Origin: Centrapalus pauciflorus
Taxonomy: Eukaryota > Streptophyta > Magnoliopsida > Asterales > Asteraceae
Reading direction: 5' to 3'
Length of the DNA stretch: 64,000 nt
NCBI GenBank assembly: GCA_020465985.1
Contig: JAANYP010004831.1
Span: forward strand, 1 to 64,000
The stretch's first letter is position 1; every line of letters begins with the position of its first letter. The translations under genes were made by a program, and so were the position numbers. The notes below the pieces were generated by a model. The model did not search any database. It had not been told where the DNA came from and saw only the letters and a list, made by a program, of their open reading frames with translations. Below, one piece after another: positions 37,606 to 51,560 of this stretch.

Positions 37606-38688
37606 TTGAATTCTCATGAATGTAATAAATTAGAGGCAGTTATGGAATCCACACTAGAAGCGAAACAACCGCCATGGACTCATAAGACTGAAAACTTACC
37701 TACTGATTTGCCTCAATCAGCAAACCCTTCAATAGAACAACCACCTGTTCTAGAATTGAAGGAGTTGCCAGTTCATTTAAAGTATGCTTTTCTAGGTCAG
37801 AATGACACTTTACCTGTCATAATTTCATCAGACCGAAGAATAAGAAAAAGCTCTACTGCAAGTGTTAGTCAAATATAAAAAAGCAGTAGGATGGACTATA
37901 GCAGATTTAAAAGGAATCAGTCCCATTTTGTGTATGGTCCAAATCATTACTGATCCAGAAGCTAAACCAACACGGGACACAAAAGGAGAGTGAATCCTAA
38001 TTTAAGGGAAGTAGTTAAAAAAGAGGTGTTAAAATGGTTGGACGCTGGGATCATATATCCCATATCCGATAGCAAATGGGTTAGTCTAAAACAAACTGTA
38101 CCCAAGAAGTCTGGGATTACAGTGATTGACACTAAAGACGGAGAAAAAATAACTACTCGTCCTGTAACTGGTTGGAGAGTATGCATTGATTACAGAAAAC
38201 TCAACTCTGCTACTTCCAAGGCTCATTTTCCATTACCATTTACAAATCAAATAGTGGAAAAGTTAGCAGGACAGAAGTTTTATTGTTTCCTCGATGGCTA
38301 CTCTGGTTATAATCAAATTCCGATCCATCTAGTAGATCAAGTGAAAACCACATTTACTTGTCCGTATGGCACCTTTGCCTACCGAAGGATGCCATTCGGT
38401 CTATGTTATGTGCCAGCCACATTTCAACGTTGTATGATGGCTATCTTTTCAGATATCGTGGGTGGTTCTCTTGAGATATTTATGAATGATTTTTCCATAT
38501 TTTGTCTAGGACGCTTAGAGAAGGTCCTTAAGAGAGGCAGTGAAACCAACCTAGTATTGAGTTGGGAGAAAATCCACTTCATGGTAAAAGAAGGGGTAGT
38601 TTTAGGTCACATCGTGTCCGAAAAAGGCATGGAAGTAGATAAAGCAAAAGTCCAATTAATTTCTTCACTTCCACCCCCACCAATGTGA
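37606..38688 (+). pseudogene. Athila-like reverse transcriptase remnant
   Basis: The protease-RT linker is LELKELPVHLKYAFLGQND (37606-37878). After a stop, RT runs open from 37990: VKKEVLKWLDAGIIYPISD, VCIDYRKLNSATSKAHFPLP, FLDGYSGYNQI, CPYGTFAYRRMPFGLC. The catalytic pair reads IFMNDFSIF where FMDDF is expected, so one catalytic Asp is Asn. It ends VVLGHIVSEKGMEVDKAKV. The RT is inactive by that change alone. Confidence 0.88.
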
Positions 38689-39225
38689 AGGGCATAAGGT
38701 CATTCTTAGGACACGCTGGTTTCTATCGGCGTTTTATTAAGGATTTCAGTGAAATCTCCAGGCCATTGTGCAATCTTCTTTCAAAGGATGTTGAGTTTAA
38801 TTTTGATGAAGCTTGTATGAAAGCATTTGAGAAGCTTAAATCAAAATTAACTGAAGCGCCAATTCTGCAATCTCCAGATTGGTCTCAACCTTTTGAGATC
38901 ATGTGTGATGCGAGTGACTATGCATTGGGTGCTGTGTTAGGCCAAAGGTTGGAGAAAAAGCCAGTGGTTATTTACTATGCAAGTAAAACTTTCAACAAAG
39001 CACAAATCAATTACATAACTACGGAAAAAGAATTATTGGCCGTAGTGTTTGCCTTAGATAAATTCAGATCCTATATTTAGGGGGCGAAGGTAATTGTGTA
39101 TTCGAACCATCGTGCTTTAAGATATTTGTTGGCGAAGAAGGATGTCAAGCCTCGATTAATTCGGTGGATCCTTCTGTGGCAAGAGTTTAATTTAGAAATG
39201 AAGGATAAGAAAGGCACAAAAACTA
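38685..39225 (+). pseudogene. Athila-like RNase H remnant
   Basis: GHAGFYRRFIKDFSEI (RT thumb), then RNase H FEIMCDASDYALGAVLGQ, TTEKELLAVVFALDKFRSYI, a TAG at 39078-39080, and readable SNHRALRYLLAKKDVKPRL. It ends at about 39225, where an internal deletion joins it to the integrase C-terminus. Confidence 0.85.
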
Positions 39226-39711
39226 GAGGATGCTTTATGGGCATATAGTACCGCATTTAAAACACCAATCAGTATGTCCCCATATAGACTTGTGTACACT
39301 AAGCTTTGCCTTCCGGTAGAGCTGGAACACCAAGCTCTTAGGGCAATTAAAAATACTAATTTTAATTTACACGATGCCGGTGTTGATAGGAAATTTCAAT
39401 TAAATGAATTGGAAGAAATTCGTAGAGAATTTTACGAGAGTGCAAAAATTTATAAAGAGAAAACAAAATTTTTCCCTGATAGACTTCTTAAAAATAAAAC
39501 ATTTACCAAAGGAAACAAAGTCTGGTTGTTTAACGCAACACTTAAACTGTTTCCCGGTAAATTAAAAAGTAAATGGACAGGTCCATTTATAGCAACCGAA
39601 GTCTACCCGCACGGTGCGGTAGAAATTCAAGATCCAAAAGGTGGTGAACCATTCAAAGTTAATGGACACAGACTTAAATTATATGTCCAATGGGCCACCA
39701 ATACATGCTAG
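39226..39711 (+). pseudogene. Athila-like integrase C-terminus (core deleted)
   Basis: It begins KLEDALWAYSTAFKTPI and continues MSPYRLVYTKLCLPVELEH, NELEEIRREFYESAKIYKEK, GNKVWLFNATLKLFPGKLK and WTGPFIATEVYPHGAVEI. The zinc finger and the DDE catalytic core are missing between here and RNase H, so no integration activity is possible. Stop at 39709-39711. Confidence 0.88.
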
Positions 39712-40345
39712 TTTCTGAACACATCAGAGTATAAAATCCAAAAGTTAGTTAAATTAATTAGGAGCAGTACGTCTCGATGAAGACGTAAAACTTAGCGCTT
39801 TCTGGGAGTGAACCCTAAGAACTTTGATTACTTGATCTTATTTGTTTGTAGTGTGTTTAATTTGCTTATGTGTGTACCCAACTAAGTTGGGGAGGATTTT
39901 CCCTCCTAGACTCAGTTGTTTTTAGGTTTAACTTCAATTTTATTTTTAGGTTTTAAAATTAAGTATTAGGATCCCCACATCAGTAATTAGAATTTTAAAC
40001 ACGCAAACCGAATTATTTTAGCCCGATTTAATAGTATAAGATGGGGAGAGTACCCGTAAAAAATTTTAAAAATTAAAGAAATGGGTTTACAGATCAGCAC
40101 GCGCCCCAGATCAAAAATCCGGAGGCCTGGGCGCAGGGGGGGGGGGGGGGCAGGGCTACGCCTGGTCTACGCCCCAACGCACTGAAAATATTATAAAAGC
40201 AGTATCCTATGCCCTAAACGTCTTAAACCATAAAAATCGACTCTGGAGCGGCGATTGTCAAATTTATAAGCCTAAAACCTCACAAAAAACGTCCGTTCTA
40301 CGTCAATTCTTTAATCCAACGCTACTATTTTGCAAGAATTAGCAA
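39712..40345 (+). promoter_or_regulatory. Post-pol noncoding region with promoter-like GC block and TATA
   Basis: It starts with AAACTTAGCGCTTTCTGGGA (39788-39807), close to a segment typical after Athila pol. A GC-rich block (40096-40180, GCGCAGGGGGG...CTACGCC) is followed by TATAAAAG at 40192-40199, as in the LTR. A leader-like exon and donor AGCAAG|GTATAC follow at 40347. Confidence 0.5.
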
Positions 40346-40346
40346 G

Positions 40347-40751
40347 GTATACTCTTCTTAACGCCCCTAGCCTAAGTTTTTGCGAGTTTTTACAAATTTC
40401 ATTATCATGGGATGAAAACTTTTTGGGGGTTGCACTATTTTCATGAAAAATGGTTAATAATAAATTTATATATTTATTTAATTATTAATATTTATGAAAT
40501 AGTTTAAAAATTTCTAGTTATTCCAAATACGTTTTATTTTAATTTTAAAAAGTTTGGTCTACGAGTTATTTTTTTAAATTGTTGAATTTAAAGATTATTA
40601 AATCATGAATTTATAGGGTTAGATTTGACTCACAATTGGCGGTGAGAATTAGGTTAGTTCATTAAAGTGAGAAACGGGTTTTTATTTATTCATGCATAAT
40701 TATTTATAAAACCCAAAATTCTTAATACCTTAATTTCCGCGTAAATTGTAG
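40347..40751 (+). other. Candidate leader intron upstream of env-position ORF 1
   Basis: Donor AGCAAG|GTATACTC; acceptor TAAATTGTAG|ATGTCG, with the ORF's ATG immediately after. The second module has an equivalent TAAATTGTAG|ATGTC. Confidence 0.45.
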
Positions 40752-41976
40752 ATGTCGAGCCAATATCATGCTAACGGTAACCATCCAGTAAACACCCGTT
40801 TTACCCAGACCCCTAGGATGAGAATTATTGACCCTAGAAAGGTCCGGTGTAAGAAACCCCTCAACGCGGAATTTCTCATAGTCCCTCCAAACACAAACAA
40901 TGGTAAACCCATAGGTTTCACTTTGAGCGTACTCTGAAAGAACCTGACTTTGAGGGGTTTGATATATTAGAGTGTTTCGAGAGATTAGTGTGGGCTAAAG
41001 CAATACAATGGGAACTCCCATATATCTACACTAGTCTGATCCAACAGTGGTTCGCCACTATCCTGAAAAGCAGACGTATATGAGGACCATGACTTTGAGC
41101 TCACGGAAGTAGTAGGAAATAAGAAGGTAAACGTTTCTAGGAAGATACTTTGTGATGAATTCGGTATAGATGGAGATATTCCAAGACTTAGGGAATTTTG
41201 GTCATCTCTGGACCTTCAGGGGGTAGAGCGAGAAAGATTAGTGGTTGGGCTAAGAAATGGGATGGGATGATAGCCACAATATTTGGGATGTCGATGGAGG
41301 AAGCGAGAGAGTATGTCCACTTTAATAAAGGGGATTTATGTCCACTAGCTAGGGTGCTGTGGAAGTTTGTTATTTTTAACTTGCTTCCCAGACACCAAGA
41401 CACTACTACTGTTAGACCCTAGGAGATACTGTTAGTGCATCCTTCAATGACTGGATACCCGACCATATCTTTAAGGTACATCATAATGGAAAATTTGTGG
41501 GATTATAGTGTCATGGTTCAAGGGATGAACTATCCACACTTTCGTATGTTGACTGAGTTGTTTGTCATTGAGAAAGCGGTGTCGGAGCAACTGCCGATTA
41601 AGTACCTTAACCCCAATGAGATTTGGTTCACCAGACTTACTATGTTAGGGTTAGTATTTGAGAGAACCCATTTAGGTTTCCAAATTCGTTGCCCTAAAAC
41701 CTCGAGAGTGACCTTGGTCCCATTCATTGCCCTGACTACCCAGAAGAGAGACAAAACAACAAAGGGAAAGCTAGAATGGAAGTGGATGACGAAGAGGATG
41801 AGAGGCCACAGAAAAGAATGACAGCCAAAGACTTGCTGAGATCCCAAATCAATATTCTTAAATACGTCATAGGTAGCATACTGAACGCGAACAAAGACTT
41901 GGTGCAAAATATTGAGAACTTGCAAGAGGAGCAAAGAAACATGAGAAGATGTTCCAAGTGCATTCCGATTGGCTAA
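40752..41976 (+). pseudogene. Athila ORF1/env-position protein, copy 1 (decayed)
   Basis: ATG at 40752 gives MSSQYHANGNHPVNTRFTQT; the frame soon stops, with further pieces at 41198-41422 and 41435-41821 and an overlapping piece to 41976. Readable features: GWAKKWDGMIATIFGMSMEE, LARVLWKFVIFNLLPRHQD (resembling the NLLP segment of Athila ORF-1 proteins) and WFTRLTMLGLVFERTHLG. The last piece contains DLLRSQINILKYVIGS, probably coiled coil. The family role is unknown; despite the env-like location I see no signal peptide or fusion-peptide-like feature. Not functional. Confidence 0.6.
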
Positions 41977-41979
41977 CAA

Positions 41980-42799
41980 ACATCTAGATTATAGTGGGAG
42001 AGTTAGAAGAAGTCGTCATTCCGCCAAAAAAGTTTTAAATTAATTATTTGAATATTTGATTTGGTTGTTGCGTGAAGAACATTAATGTTTTATTTGGTGT
42101 GTTGAATTTCTGATGTGGAGTGATTTCCGAATTGTAATCGTACTTTATTTATTTGCTTGTTTATATATTTTTTTTAATTATTAAGTGTGGTGTGATGATT
42201 TTATTTTATTTTAATGAGAAAAGTTGAAATTAATTTTATTTGAGTCAATTGCAATTTATTTTTGAACAAGGAATGTGTACCAATTTAGTTCTCATTGTTA
42301 AGTGATTATAGTGCTCAAATGTGACAAGGACGTCACAAAGGTCTAAGTTGTGGAGGGTAGTGTTCTAAAAAAATAATTAATTAATTTAGCCCCCACAAAA
42401 AAAATTTTACACCACATGTTTAATCACAAATAAGAAGGATATGCTGCCCCGCGTAGAAAAAATAGTAAAAAACCAATTTTTCAGAACACTAGGTGCAGGG
42501 GGGCACAGGGCTACGCCCAACCTACGTGACATCGAGCTCATATAGCAGATTTAAGCCTCCTTCATTTTTTCACAAACCCTAGAACTGATTCCCCTACGGC
42601 TCAAGTGCGGCTACCCCATTTTTGTGCTAAAAAATACAAATCTAAGCTCCAAAACACCCACATTACCGTATACGTCAAAGATCTAAGCTAGAAATCACTT
42701 CATTGTGGGTAGTTTCATCCATTTTGAAGGATTTTTTGGTGAAAAAGTGGGTGAAACAAACATCTAGATTTTTGCCGTTTTAAACTTCTAATAATCAAG
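41980..42799 (+). promoter_or_regulatory. Spacer with second promoter-like block
   Basis: AT-rich sequence, then a GC block GTGCAGGGGGGCACAGGG...CTACGCCC (42491-42530) and a TATA-like CATATAGCAG (42540). A leader-like stretch runs to the donor ATCAAG|GTTAGTG at 42800. It is weaker than the LTR version. Confidence 0.4.
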
Positions 42800-44087
<1,288 letters not shown>

Positions 44088-45052
44088 ATGTCACGAAGAA
44101 CACACCAACGATCTCATCCCGTAAACGTACCTATAAATTGGACCCTTAACCTCTTACTGTTCCAACACCCTGAAGAAGTTAGGACACACTTATTTTAATA
44201 TAAAAATACTCTAACAATGTATTCAATTGAGAAGAGAGTTAGTGGGAAGACTTTGAGGATTATGGGATTCCATACCTCTTTGACTTTTTGGGATGGAAGA
44301 GTGTGTTCGATTTGGGTGGCCCATTGATTCATAAGGCCGATGTAGTGGAATGGATGTCTACCCTATGGAGGGAGACAGGGAGCTCGAATAATGATTTGAG
44401 ACTTATAGGCACCGTCCACGATAGGGATGTGGCGATGGATGCACGAATCCTTCGCCAAATGTTTAATGTAGATACGGGGGTAGGCAACAAAAGGTCTACC
44501 CAACGTGGGCACGAGTACAGATCCGAGGCCCAGTTGGCCTTTACCGACATGACTTGGTCGGGAGAGTGGATAGAGCAAGTGAGTAAAGTTTTTATCCCAT
44601 CCTTTGTGGAAGCAGAGTCTTCCACTTCTTATAGCCGAAGGGCATTGACCCCGAGGTGCAAGGTGTTTCACAAAATTATTGTGAATAACATCTTGCCACG
44701 TGATAGTGACCTGTCTAACGTCAGGCATAGGGATATCACGGTTCTGTACGGCCTTCTGAAGTCGAAGCCCAGACTATCCTTTACATGGACAGTCATGAAC
44801 GATATTTGGGCAATGTAAGATACCCGAGAGAGGACGATCATCCCCCATGGATGGTTGATCTCTAAATTTCTCTAGAGGATGGGTGCACTTTCACCCGAGT
44901 CTCTTACATCTACAGTTTCGGCGACGTACATTACGGCCACCATTTTCCCTACCTTGATTTTTAGGGAAGTCGATGAGGGTTTTGAGATATACAACAAACA
45001 GAAAAATCAGTCGTATATTGAGAGCTACACAGAGGATGAAATGGTGGGGGGG

Positions 45053-45090
<38 letters not shown>

Positions 45091-45753
45091 AGAAGGCCGC
45101 TAATGAAGCGGAGGTTCAGCACGAAGAGCCGAACAGAGGGGCGTCTACCTCTCATAGTCGAGGAAATGACGATGATAACCGCGTTATGAGGCGGTTAGAT
45201 GACTTAGTGGTGGGTCAAGTGAGTTCCGAGAGGATGTGACCCAGAGGCTAGATGAGATGAATGGGAGGATGACCCATATTTATGATAGGGTTGATTATTT
45301 ACACGAGCGGGTAGATAGGATGCAGAATGGACAGAGGGCGCTGGCATATCAAAATGCCTACTAAACTGGGCATACTGGGAGGGAGTCCGACATCACAAAG
45401 ACTCCGTACCCAGTTTGCCATATCAGTCATATTCTGATTATACCATGCCCAACTACCAGTCCTATGACCCTGCCGTTGATACTTATCAGCGCTATCCGGC
45501 GCATGGCAGACAGGATTTGCCAGACCAGATCCCTATCCACCTATTCCCGCCTCCACCACAAGATCCCGCAGATCATGGTCCTTATGGAGATTTCTTCAGC
45601 AGCGTTTTCGGCCCTCCTCCTCCTCCATTTCGATTGTTGGGTACTATCTTTCCTTGTTCTTTAGTTTCTGTACTTTTATTTTTTTCTGTAGTGCATTTAA
45701 TTTCTTTATCATTAGTTTTGTTTATTTTTAGTGTTAGCCGATTCCATATTTAG
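44088..45753 (+). pseudogene. Athila ORF1/env-position protein, copy 2 (decayed)
   Basis: ATG at 44088 gives MSRRTHQRSHPVNVPINWTL, parallel to copy 1 (HPVN shared). A long open piece (44288-44818) carries MGWKSVFDLGGPLIHKADVV, AQLAFTDMTWSGEWIEQVSK and HKIIVNNILPRDSDLSNV, the last matching the NLLP region of copy 1. After a stop come a GA-repeat insertion (45054-45089), a Glu/Asn/Arg-rich part, a helical RRLDDLV/RLDEMN region and a Pro/Tyr/Gln-rich tail (45415-45650). It is better preserved than copy 1 but has several stops. The tail resembles low-complexity ends of other Athila ORFs. Function unknown. Confidence 0.6.
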
Positions 45754-46510
45754 TTTGTAATGTTTATGTAGTCTGTCTTATCTTCCTAGTTTGAGTCTTG
45801 TTTGCCGATCAGGCCGTGGAATATTATGATAAATAGAAAATACATATACAAGGGAATTAGCTAGTGTTGATAGGATATTCTATAATTAAGAAAAGAGTCG
45901 TAATAATAGTTAACATTTTTGTTACGTAAAGCAAAGTTAAGTAGGTTAAAGTATATTAGGGCTTAAATATAAGTAATGTGTCAAAAGATTTTGGAAAACT
46001 CATGCAATAAGGGGGAGAGCTTAATCACGATTTTTAGCCTCAAAAGCTGCTCAATTATAGTTTAGATGGTTCTGGAAATTAAGTCCTTGGGGTACCACTC
46101 ATGCCTAATCCCCTAAAACCATTGGTTTGGGAGTGATTGACCTAAATCTCGCTACATGGACTAGCTAGATAACTTGAGTTAGAAAAATATGGATTTAAGC
46201 ATGGTATTTAAAAAGAAATTTTTGTTCATGTATAGAGGGAAAAGATGGTCAAAAGACCCACGTGTTTTAAGTTTCGTAACCTTGAGCTAAAAGGGTAATT
46301 TCACGGAGTGAGATACATTATATAAATTCTAAGGAAAATATATATTAACTGAAAATGTCTTTGGTTTGCATAATAAACATTTTAACGCATTATTCTGAAG
46401 ACTAGCTTAACTTAGAAATTCTAGACACGACGCTAATACATGCCCGGTACATAGATAGTTCTGATTCCAAAGGCTTGTTCGAGGACGACCAAGAATAAGT
46501 TGGGTAGGTT
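45754..46510 (+). other. 3' noncoding region and degenerate PPT of the Athila-like element
   Basis: No coding region. It ends CGAGGACGACCAAGAATAAG then TTGGGTAGGTT just before the LTR start, the usual position of the Athila PPT. Confidence 0.65.
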
Positions 46511-46678
46511 TGATAAGACTTTTATTTTATGTGTTTTTATATCATTTTAAGATCTTTTTAAGCACCGATGCTTCGTAACTTTGTTATTATTACTCAAAAA
46601 TTATGTTTCAGGGTCAAGATGTCAAATGGAAGCAACTCGAGAAAATTCAGCGCGATCCGAGACGGAGGGGGTTGTTAC
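46511..46678 (+). repeat. 3' LTR of the Athila-like element, 5' piece only
   Basis: TGATAAGACTTTTATTTTAT onward matches 33837 for about 110 bp (GCTTCGTAACTTTGTTATTA). Cut at 46679 by copia c; GTTAC at 46674-46678 should be its target duplication, but the far copy is not in the window. Confidence 0.85.
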
Positions 46679-47032
46679 TGTTGATTCCCAGTATAATCAG
46701 CACACGTTTTGTATATAAATCACTCAAACATTCACACACAAACAGAATAATTACTCAACGATTGTGTAATGATGAAGAAAAGAGACAAAGAGAATGTTTT
46801 CTCTCAAAAGATGCGGCGGCTGTAATATCCGTGTGATTTCAAATTATCCACTTTTACACACAACCCTAGGTCAATAAACACCTAGGATAATAAAAGCAAG
46901 TTTAAAGGAATTACACTTTGGCCCCCTTAACTCTAATAACAAAGAAACTAAACTATAAATAAATTACAAGTAAACTATTTAGTAATATTTATTACAAAAT
47001 AAATCCACAAGATCGAAATTAAATATCTAACA
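46679..47032 (-). repeat. 3' LTR of copia c
   Basis: 354 bp; on the minus strand it starts TGTTAGATATTTAATTTCG after the PPT AATGCGGGAGAT (47033-47045) and ends GGGAATCAACA. It is clearly related to the plus-strand LTR at 52504-52846 (shared GGGGCCAAAG and GCAGCCGCC segments). Confidence 0.85.
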
Positions 47033-50000
47033 ATCTCCCGCATTTCGATCTTTGTGGATGAACTCTGACATGAATAGTTGTTTCTCGGAGGCCAAGGATG
47101 ACGTCCAATCGTCTTCTCACTTGCCTGATATGTAGCCTTTCGTTCACATATTCAATGCCTCTGAGGATGTCTTGAATCTCCTTGGGTGAGCGTCTAAGTT
47201 CTGGATTTGTCTGAGCATCAAATTCTTGTATTCTTTTTTGTGAGTTCAGCTCTGACTGATCTGATTGTTCCATCGGAGTAACAAGGGAGGTCCTCGAAGC
47301 GCATTAATCGAATCTGTCCTTTTTGGTTCAAAAAATATAACTCCTGGCTGACCTCTTAGCACAACTTTATAAGCAGGGTGATGATCTAACAGGAAGTTGT
47401 CTTGCTCAGGGGCTTTTAAACCGACTTTTACCAGTGCGCTCTCAATTGCCATTTGGAAGTCTCTTAAGCACATGATAATGGAGCGGCGGTTCATACTTCG
47501 AGTAAGTGTAGCACCGGCGATCATGTGAGACAGACGTTTTTTTGATTCCGTGTTCCGATTTCTCGTGCAAAAACTCAACGTCGTCCACATTCACATAGTC
47601 AAGATCATTATCATAAAACTCCTATATAGTTCCATATTCTCTTTCCACCTGAAAAGCAGGATAGAACACTCTAGCTCTTTTGCACATGGTGATGGTGAGA
47701 AGCTTTTTTTTATCTTCGACTTTGACCAGTTTTTGTCCTTTGACCTCTTCTCCCTGAGCATCAATTGATTGTACTCGGCCTGTTCAGCTTTCGAAACATT
47801 AGTAAGCTCCATCAATAAGCGCCTGCTGAACGACCCAGGTTTCTTCTTAAAAAACCATCTTAAATCTTTCTTCCAGGAATGGATTCTGGAACTGCTCGAT
47901 TGGAAACTTTTTCAAAAATTCCTTTAGACCTTGAATGGGAGGATCTTTTATTTTAGCCTTCTGGGCTCTAAGTAGTTTGAAAATTTTCCCCCTTCGTTCT
48001 AGCCTTCGTTCTTCTTTCAGTTCCTCTGGCAAAGAGTGTACCCCACCTTTTATGTACCAACTTACCCAATATAAGTCGCTGTCGTTGTGGATACCAGACT
48101 CTTCAGGTGTCTCATCAAAACAAAGTACAAGCTTAGCTCCCGAGGGCTCTGGTTCCTAGGTTTGTGGTTGGGGTACAGATTGGACTTGGGGAGCACCTTG
48201 GATTCTGGGTGGGCTTTGGATTAATGGGGATTCTGAGAGTGGAGGGAGCTTGGATTGATGATAGAATATCTTGTTGTGGTACATGGGGCGGGGAGTTTAG
48301 AAATTCGAAGGATGAGGATGATTTCTGTGGCGACTCGGGCTCAGGCTTTGGAGTAAGTAAGGGATAGTCGTCATCAATATCAGAGTCTGATTTTGACACC
48401 AATATGATTTCGAATTTTTCATGAATGGGTTCATACTCGACCATTGCTGATATTGGATCCAACGGAGATGGACCTTCAACCAACGGCTTGTCTATAGTCA
48501 TTTCCTGAGCCCTAAACCTCTATTCCCCCGACCCTTGAAAATCTATTCCCTGAGATTCAACTCCCCCTACAATCATGATCGGGTCCTCAGACTGAATTTT
48601 TCAGCGTTTCTCCCCCTCATGGCGATCAGGGTCGTCCTGATTGTCATGTTTTCTTTTCTGAGTTTCAGCCTGAGGACGGCACTAGAGCTCTATCACAGCA
48701 GACTCAAGACGGTCCATACGGGAGTTGATCTTCTCCTAGACTTGTAGTATCAATCTGTCAGCGCATCTATCTTGTCTGGGAGATCGGAAAGTTGTGCTTG
48801 GACTTAACGGGTACCTGGTGGAGGCAGATCCACAGAAGCAACACCCTTACCCTTAATAAATGAGAGAAGGACGATATGTCTTTCTTCAGCAGCCTCCTTC
48901 TGGGCGTCCAAGTAAGCCCGGGTGACAACTCCAGCAGCACGTAAAGCTGTTGTTAGCATCTCGAGATTAATCTCGGGATGTCCTGAAGTTGACGGCACTT
49001 GAGATGCAACTTCATGTCTTCCTTCCATCACTTCTGGCTCCACTGTGGGAAACCCAGATCTGGAAGTTTGTGGATCTGCCACGAAGGCAGCTCATTCATC
49101 TGGTGACACCATGAAGGCGTCGTGCATAGAGTGTGGGGGTGGGGAGTGAGCTGTGGTCAAAGGAAGTTTGGTCACTGGGGGCGACACGTGACCGATTTTA
49201 ACACCACGACTCTCCGAGTGAGAGGGTGATAGAGTATGTGCTAATTTCCCGTGGAATGAAGTAATATCCTTTTGAGAGGACATTAAGTGGGTAGTTGGGG
49301 TTGTTTCGACCATTGGACTGATGGTCTTATGAGGGGTTGTCCGGCTTATTGGGCTTAGATCTCCCTCGGATGTTACCTCGAGCCCCCTTAAGACAGAGAC
49401 GATCCTTTTAGAATCTGCCGCCTCTACTTCCTCACTTACAGCTCCTTCTCTTTCCTCAACAACCTCCCGCTCACCCGTACCCAAAGATTGTTGTGCTTCC
49501 GCCTCATCTCCCTCTGACTCACTCATTCGAGCCTCACCTTCAGATTGGTTAGGCTCAGTCGGTTCTGACTGAACCTCATCCGGATAATATTCCCTGATAT
49601 AATCCCTAACCCGTTCTGTTTGTACTGCTCTTTGTAGTAGAGAAAGCGGAATTGGCATTACCGGAACTGTGGGAGTCCCCTTGGATGGTTCAGCTTTTGA
49701 ATTGTAGCGGTCATGTAGACGTCAGCTTCTGGTCTCTCATGGATATCATCGTCATTATCCATCGCGTAATATTTAGCTGAAGAAATCGCTGAAGAGGTAT
49801 GTATTTGCGTCCTCGCTTTGTTCCTCTCTCCAGATTGACCCTTTTTAACTCGTCAAAATGGAATGCAGCATAATCATAGTGACGATCGTAAGCGAATGCT
49901 GCAAACATTAACAGTACTTGAATGGACGTCGAGTCATGGCCAGAATGTTTCACGGTGAAACATTTGTTGATTATGTCGAATAGAATCCTCTAATGCGCTT

Positions 50001-50490
50001 GAAGGTTCTTTGTTCGAAAATCTGATGGCTTTGTTAGAGGGCCATCATATCCCAGGGCTTTGATTTCTTCCAGGGTTTCTAGAAGAGAAGGGATTGGGGC
50101 AAAGGTAAGTCGGGTTACAGAATAGGCTTCGGCGGGGAGGCGGAGAATGTGGCGGATGGTTGCGGTTGTGATTTTGACTGGAACACAGTCAATGGTAGAG
50201 GTGAAGTATGGTTCGGCATCAGATACAAATTTGAGATGATGCCAAAACTGTTGGAGGTATATTTGAGGTACGGATATGGCGGTGGATAGTGAGTAATCTA
50301 GTGGGTGATTTTTGAGAATATCAAATGCGATATTCTCGGCTTTACGACGGAGGGTGGATACGTCGAGTTGCCAATTATGGGCGAAGAACTCGACGAATTG
50401 TGATTGGGGTAGGATGGATTCTTCTGGTAGTTGGGCATTGTTGTTAGGGATTGGTGAATGGGGCATGGTTAGAACAACAGCTGGTTCCAT
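47019..50490 (-). pseudogene. Extra ORF of copia c (about 1.1 kilo-residue protein, frameshifted)
   Basis: Function unknown. ATG at 50490 opens MEPAVVLTMPHSPIPNNNA, then DYSLSTAISVPQIYLQQFWH and ITTATIRHILRLPAEAYSVT (to 49990), a domain I recall as a widespread retroelement-associated ORF in Asteraceae. Further pieces follow in shifted frames: 49953-49711; an acidic Glu/Ser region (49658-49092); a helical piece with LSFIKGKGVASVD (49082-48804); a Pro/Ser region (48501-48133); a basic helix (48032-47847); and C-terminal pieces with IIMCLRDFQMAIESALVKVG (47590-47246) and MEQSDQSELNSQ (47273-47019). The final stop falls 13 nt inside the LTR. There are at least five frame breaks. No membrane segment or signal peptide is seen. 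Confidence 0.7.
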
Positions 50491-50495
50491 GAGTC

Positions 50496-51393
50496 CTGTA
50501 GAAATGCATCAGAGTCAGAATAGAAGACTTAACAGAATATGGCATTGATACTAAGTCTGGGATAAGTGTGAAATAGAAACTGTCTGTTCTGTTTAAAGCA
50601 TCGGGTCTTTATTAGTAGAATGGGAATTCTACTGAACAAAGTCCAAAGTCAATCGTTAAGAGACCAATGTTAGAATATACATATTCACTCAAACACTGAT
50701 CCTAACTCTAATCAATGGTGCAAAGGACTGGAAATATTTTTGGATTTTTGATTTTGGATGAAAATGCAGAAATGGAAAAATTAAAAAAATGCTAAGTGTT
50801 GAAATTCGGGTGAGTCGAATTTCGGATGTACAGTGGTCCGAATTCGGTTCAGTCTGAAATCCGGATGATAATGCATGGACATGTGATGAAGAGGACCGAA
50901 TTCGGATGGAAGCAGAATTCGGATGGGGGTCGAATTCGGGCTAGATCCGAATTCGGATGCACATGAAATGAAAAAGGAAACTTAGAAAAATAATTAAAAT
51001 TTTGAACAATGCTGATGAGGACCGAATTCGGATACACAATGGTCCAGATTCGGATGAACAGTTGTCCGAATTCGGATGGAACAGTTGATTTTTTTTGAAA
51101 TTTTTTCTAAGTAAATTCATCCTAATTCAGGGATGGTCCGAAGTAGACACTCAGCAGTTAATGTTCATGCATACATGCAACGTGAACAGTTCAAAAATCT
51201 ACAAAAATGCATGAAATGCAGATCCTAGTGTAAAAACATGCAATGAACATTTTATTAAACTACATGAAGTTAAAAAGAACAGATTTAATGACCTAAAATA
51301 AGCAAAAATCAAAACTTAAAAGCTTTAAAATTTTGAAAATCAAACACACTAAATAGGAAGTTAAATATTGAAGCAAAGTTAAAAGAAGGTTAC
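50496..51393 (-). other. Leader intron of the copia c extra ORF
   Basis: On the minus strand the donor is GCACAATCAG|GTAACC at 51393 and the acceptor is GCATTTCTACAG|GACTC ending at 50496, five bases before the ATG. Inside is a cluster of CCGAATTCGG words (50811-51085). Splicing is inferred. Confidence 0.6.
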
Positions 51394-51560
51394 CTGATTG
51401 TGCCGAAGTCAGAAAATGCAATAAAAAGAAGGAAAACCGATAGCTTGTTGAGGTTGATTGACAACAATGGTGGATGGGGTGGTGGTCGTCGACGGTTGTG
51501 AGAGTAGAGGAAGAAGAAACTTAAAGAAGAAGGAAGTGAGGGTTTGACCTTTGACCCGCC

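Noticed and set aside
44088..45753. Retroviral-type envelope protein
   Set aside because: Only the position is env-like. I see no signal peptide, transmembrane anchor or furin-like site in either copy.
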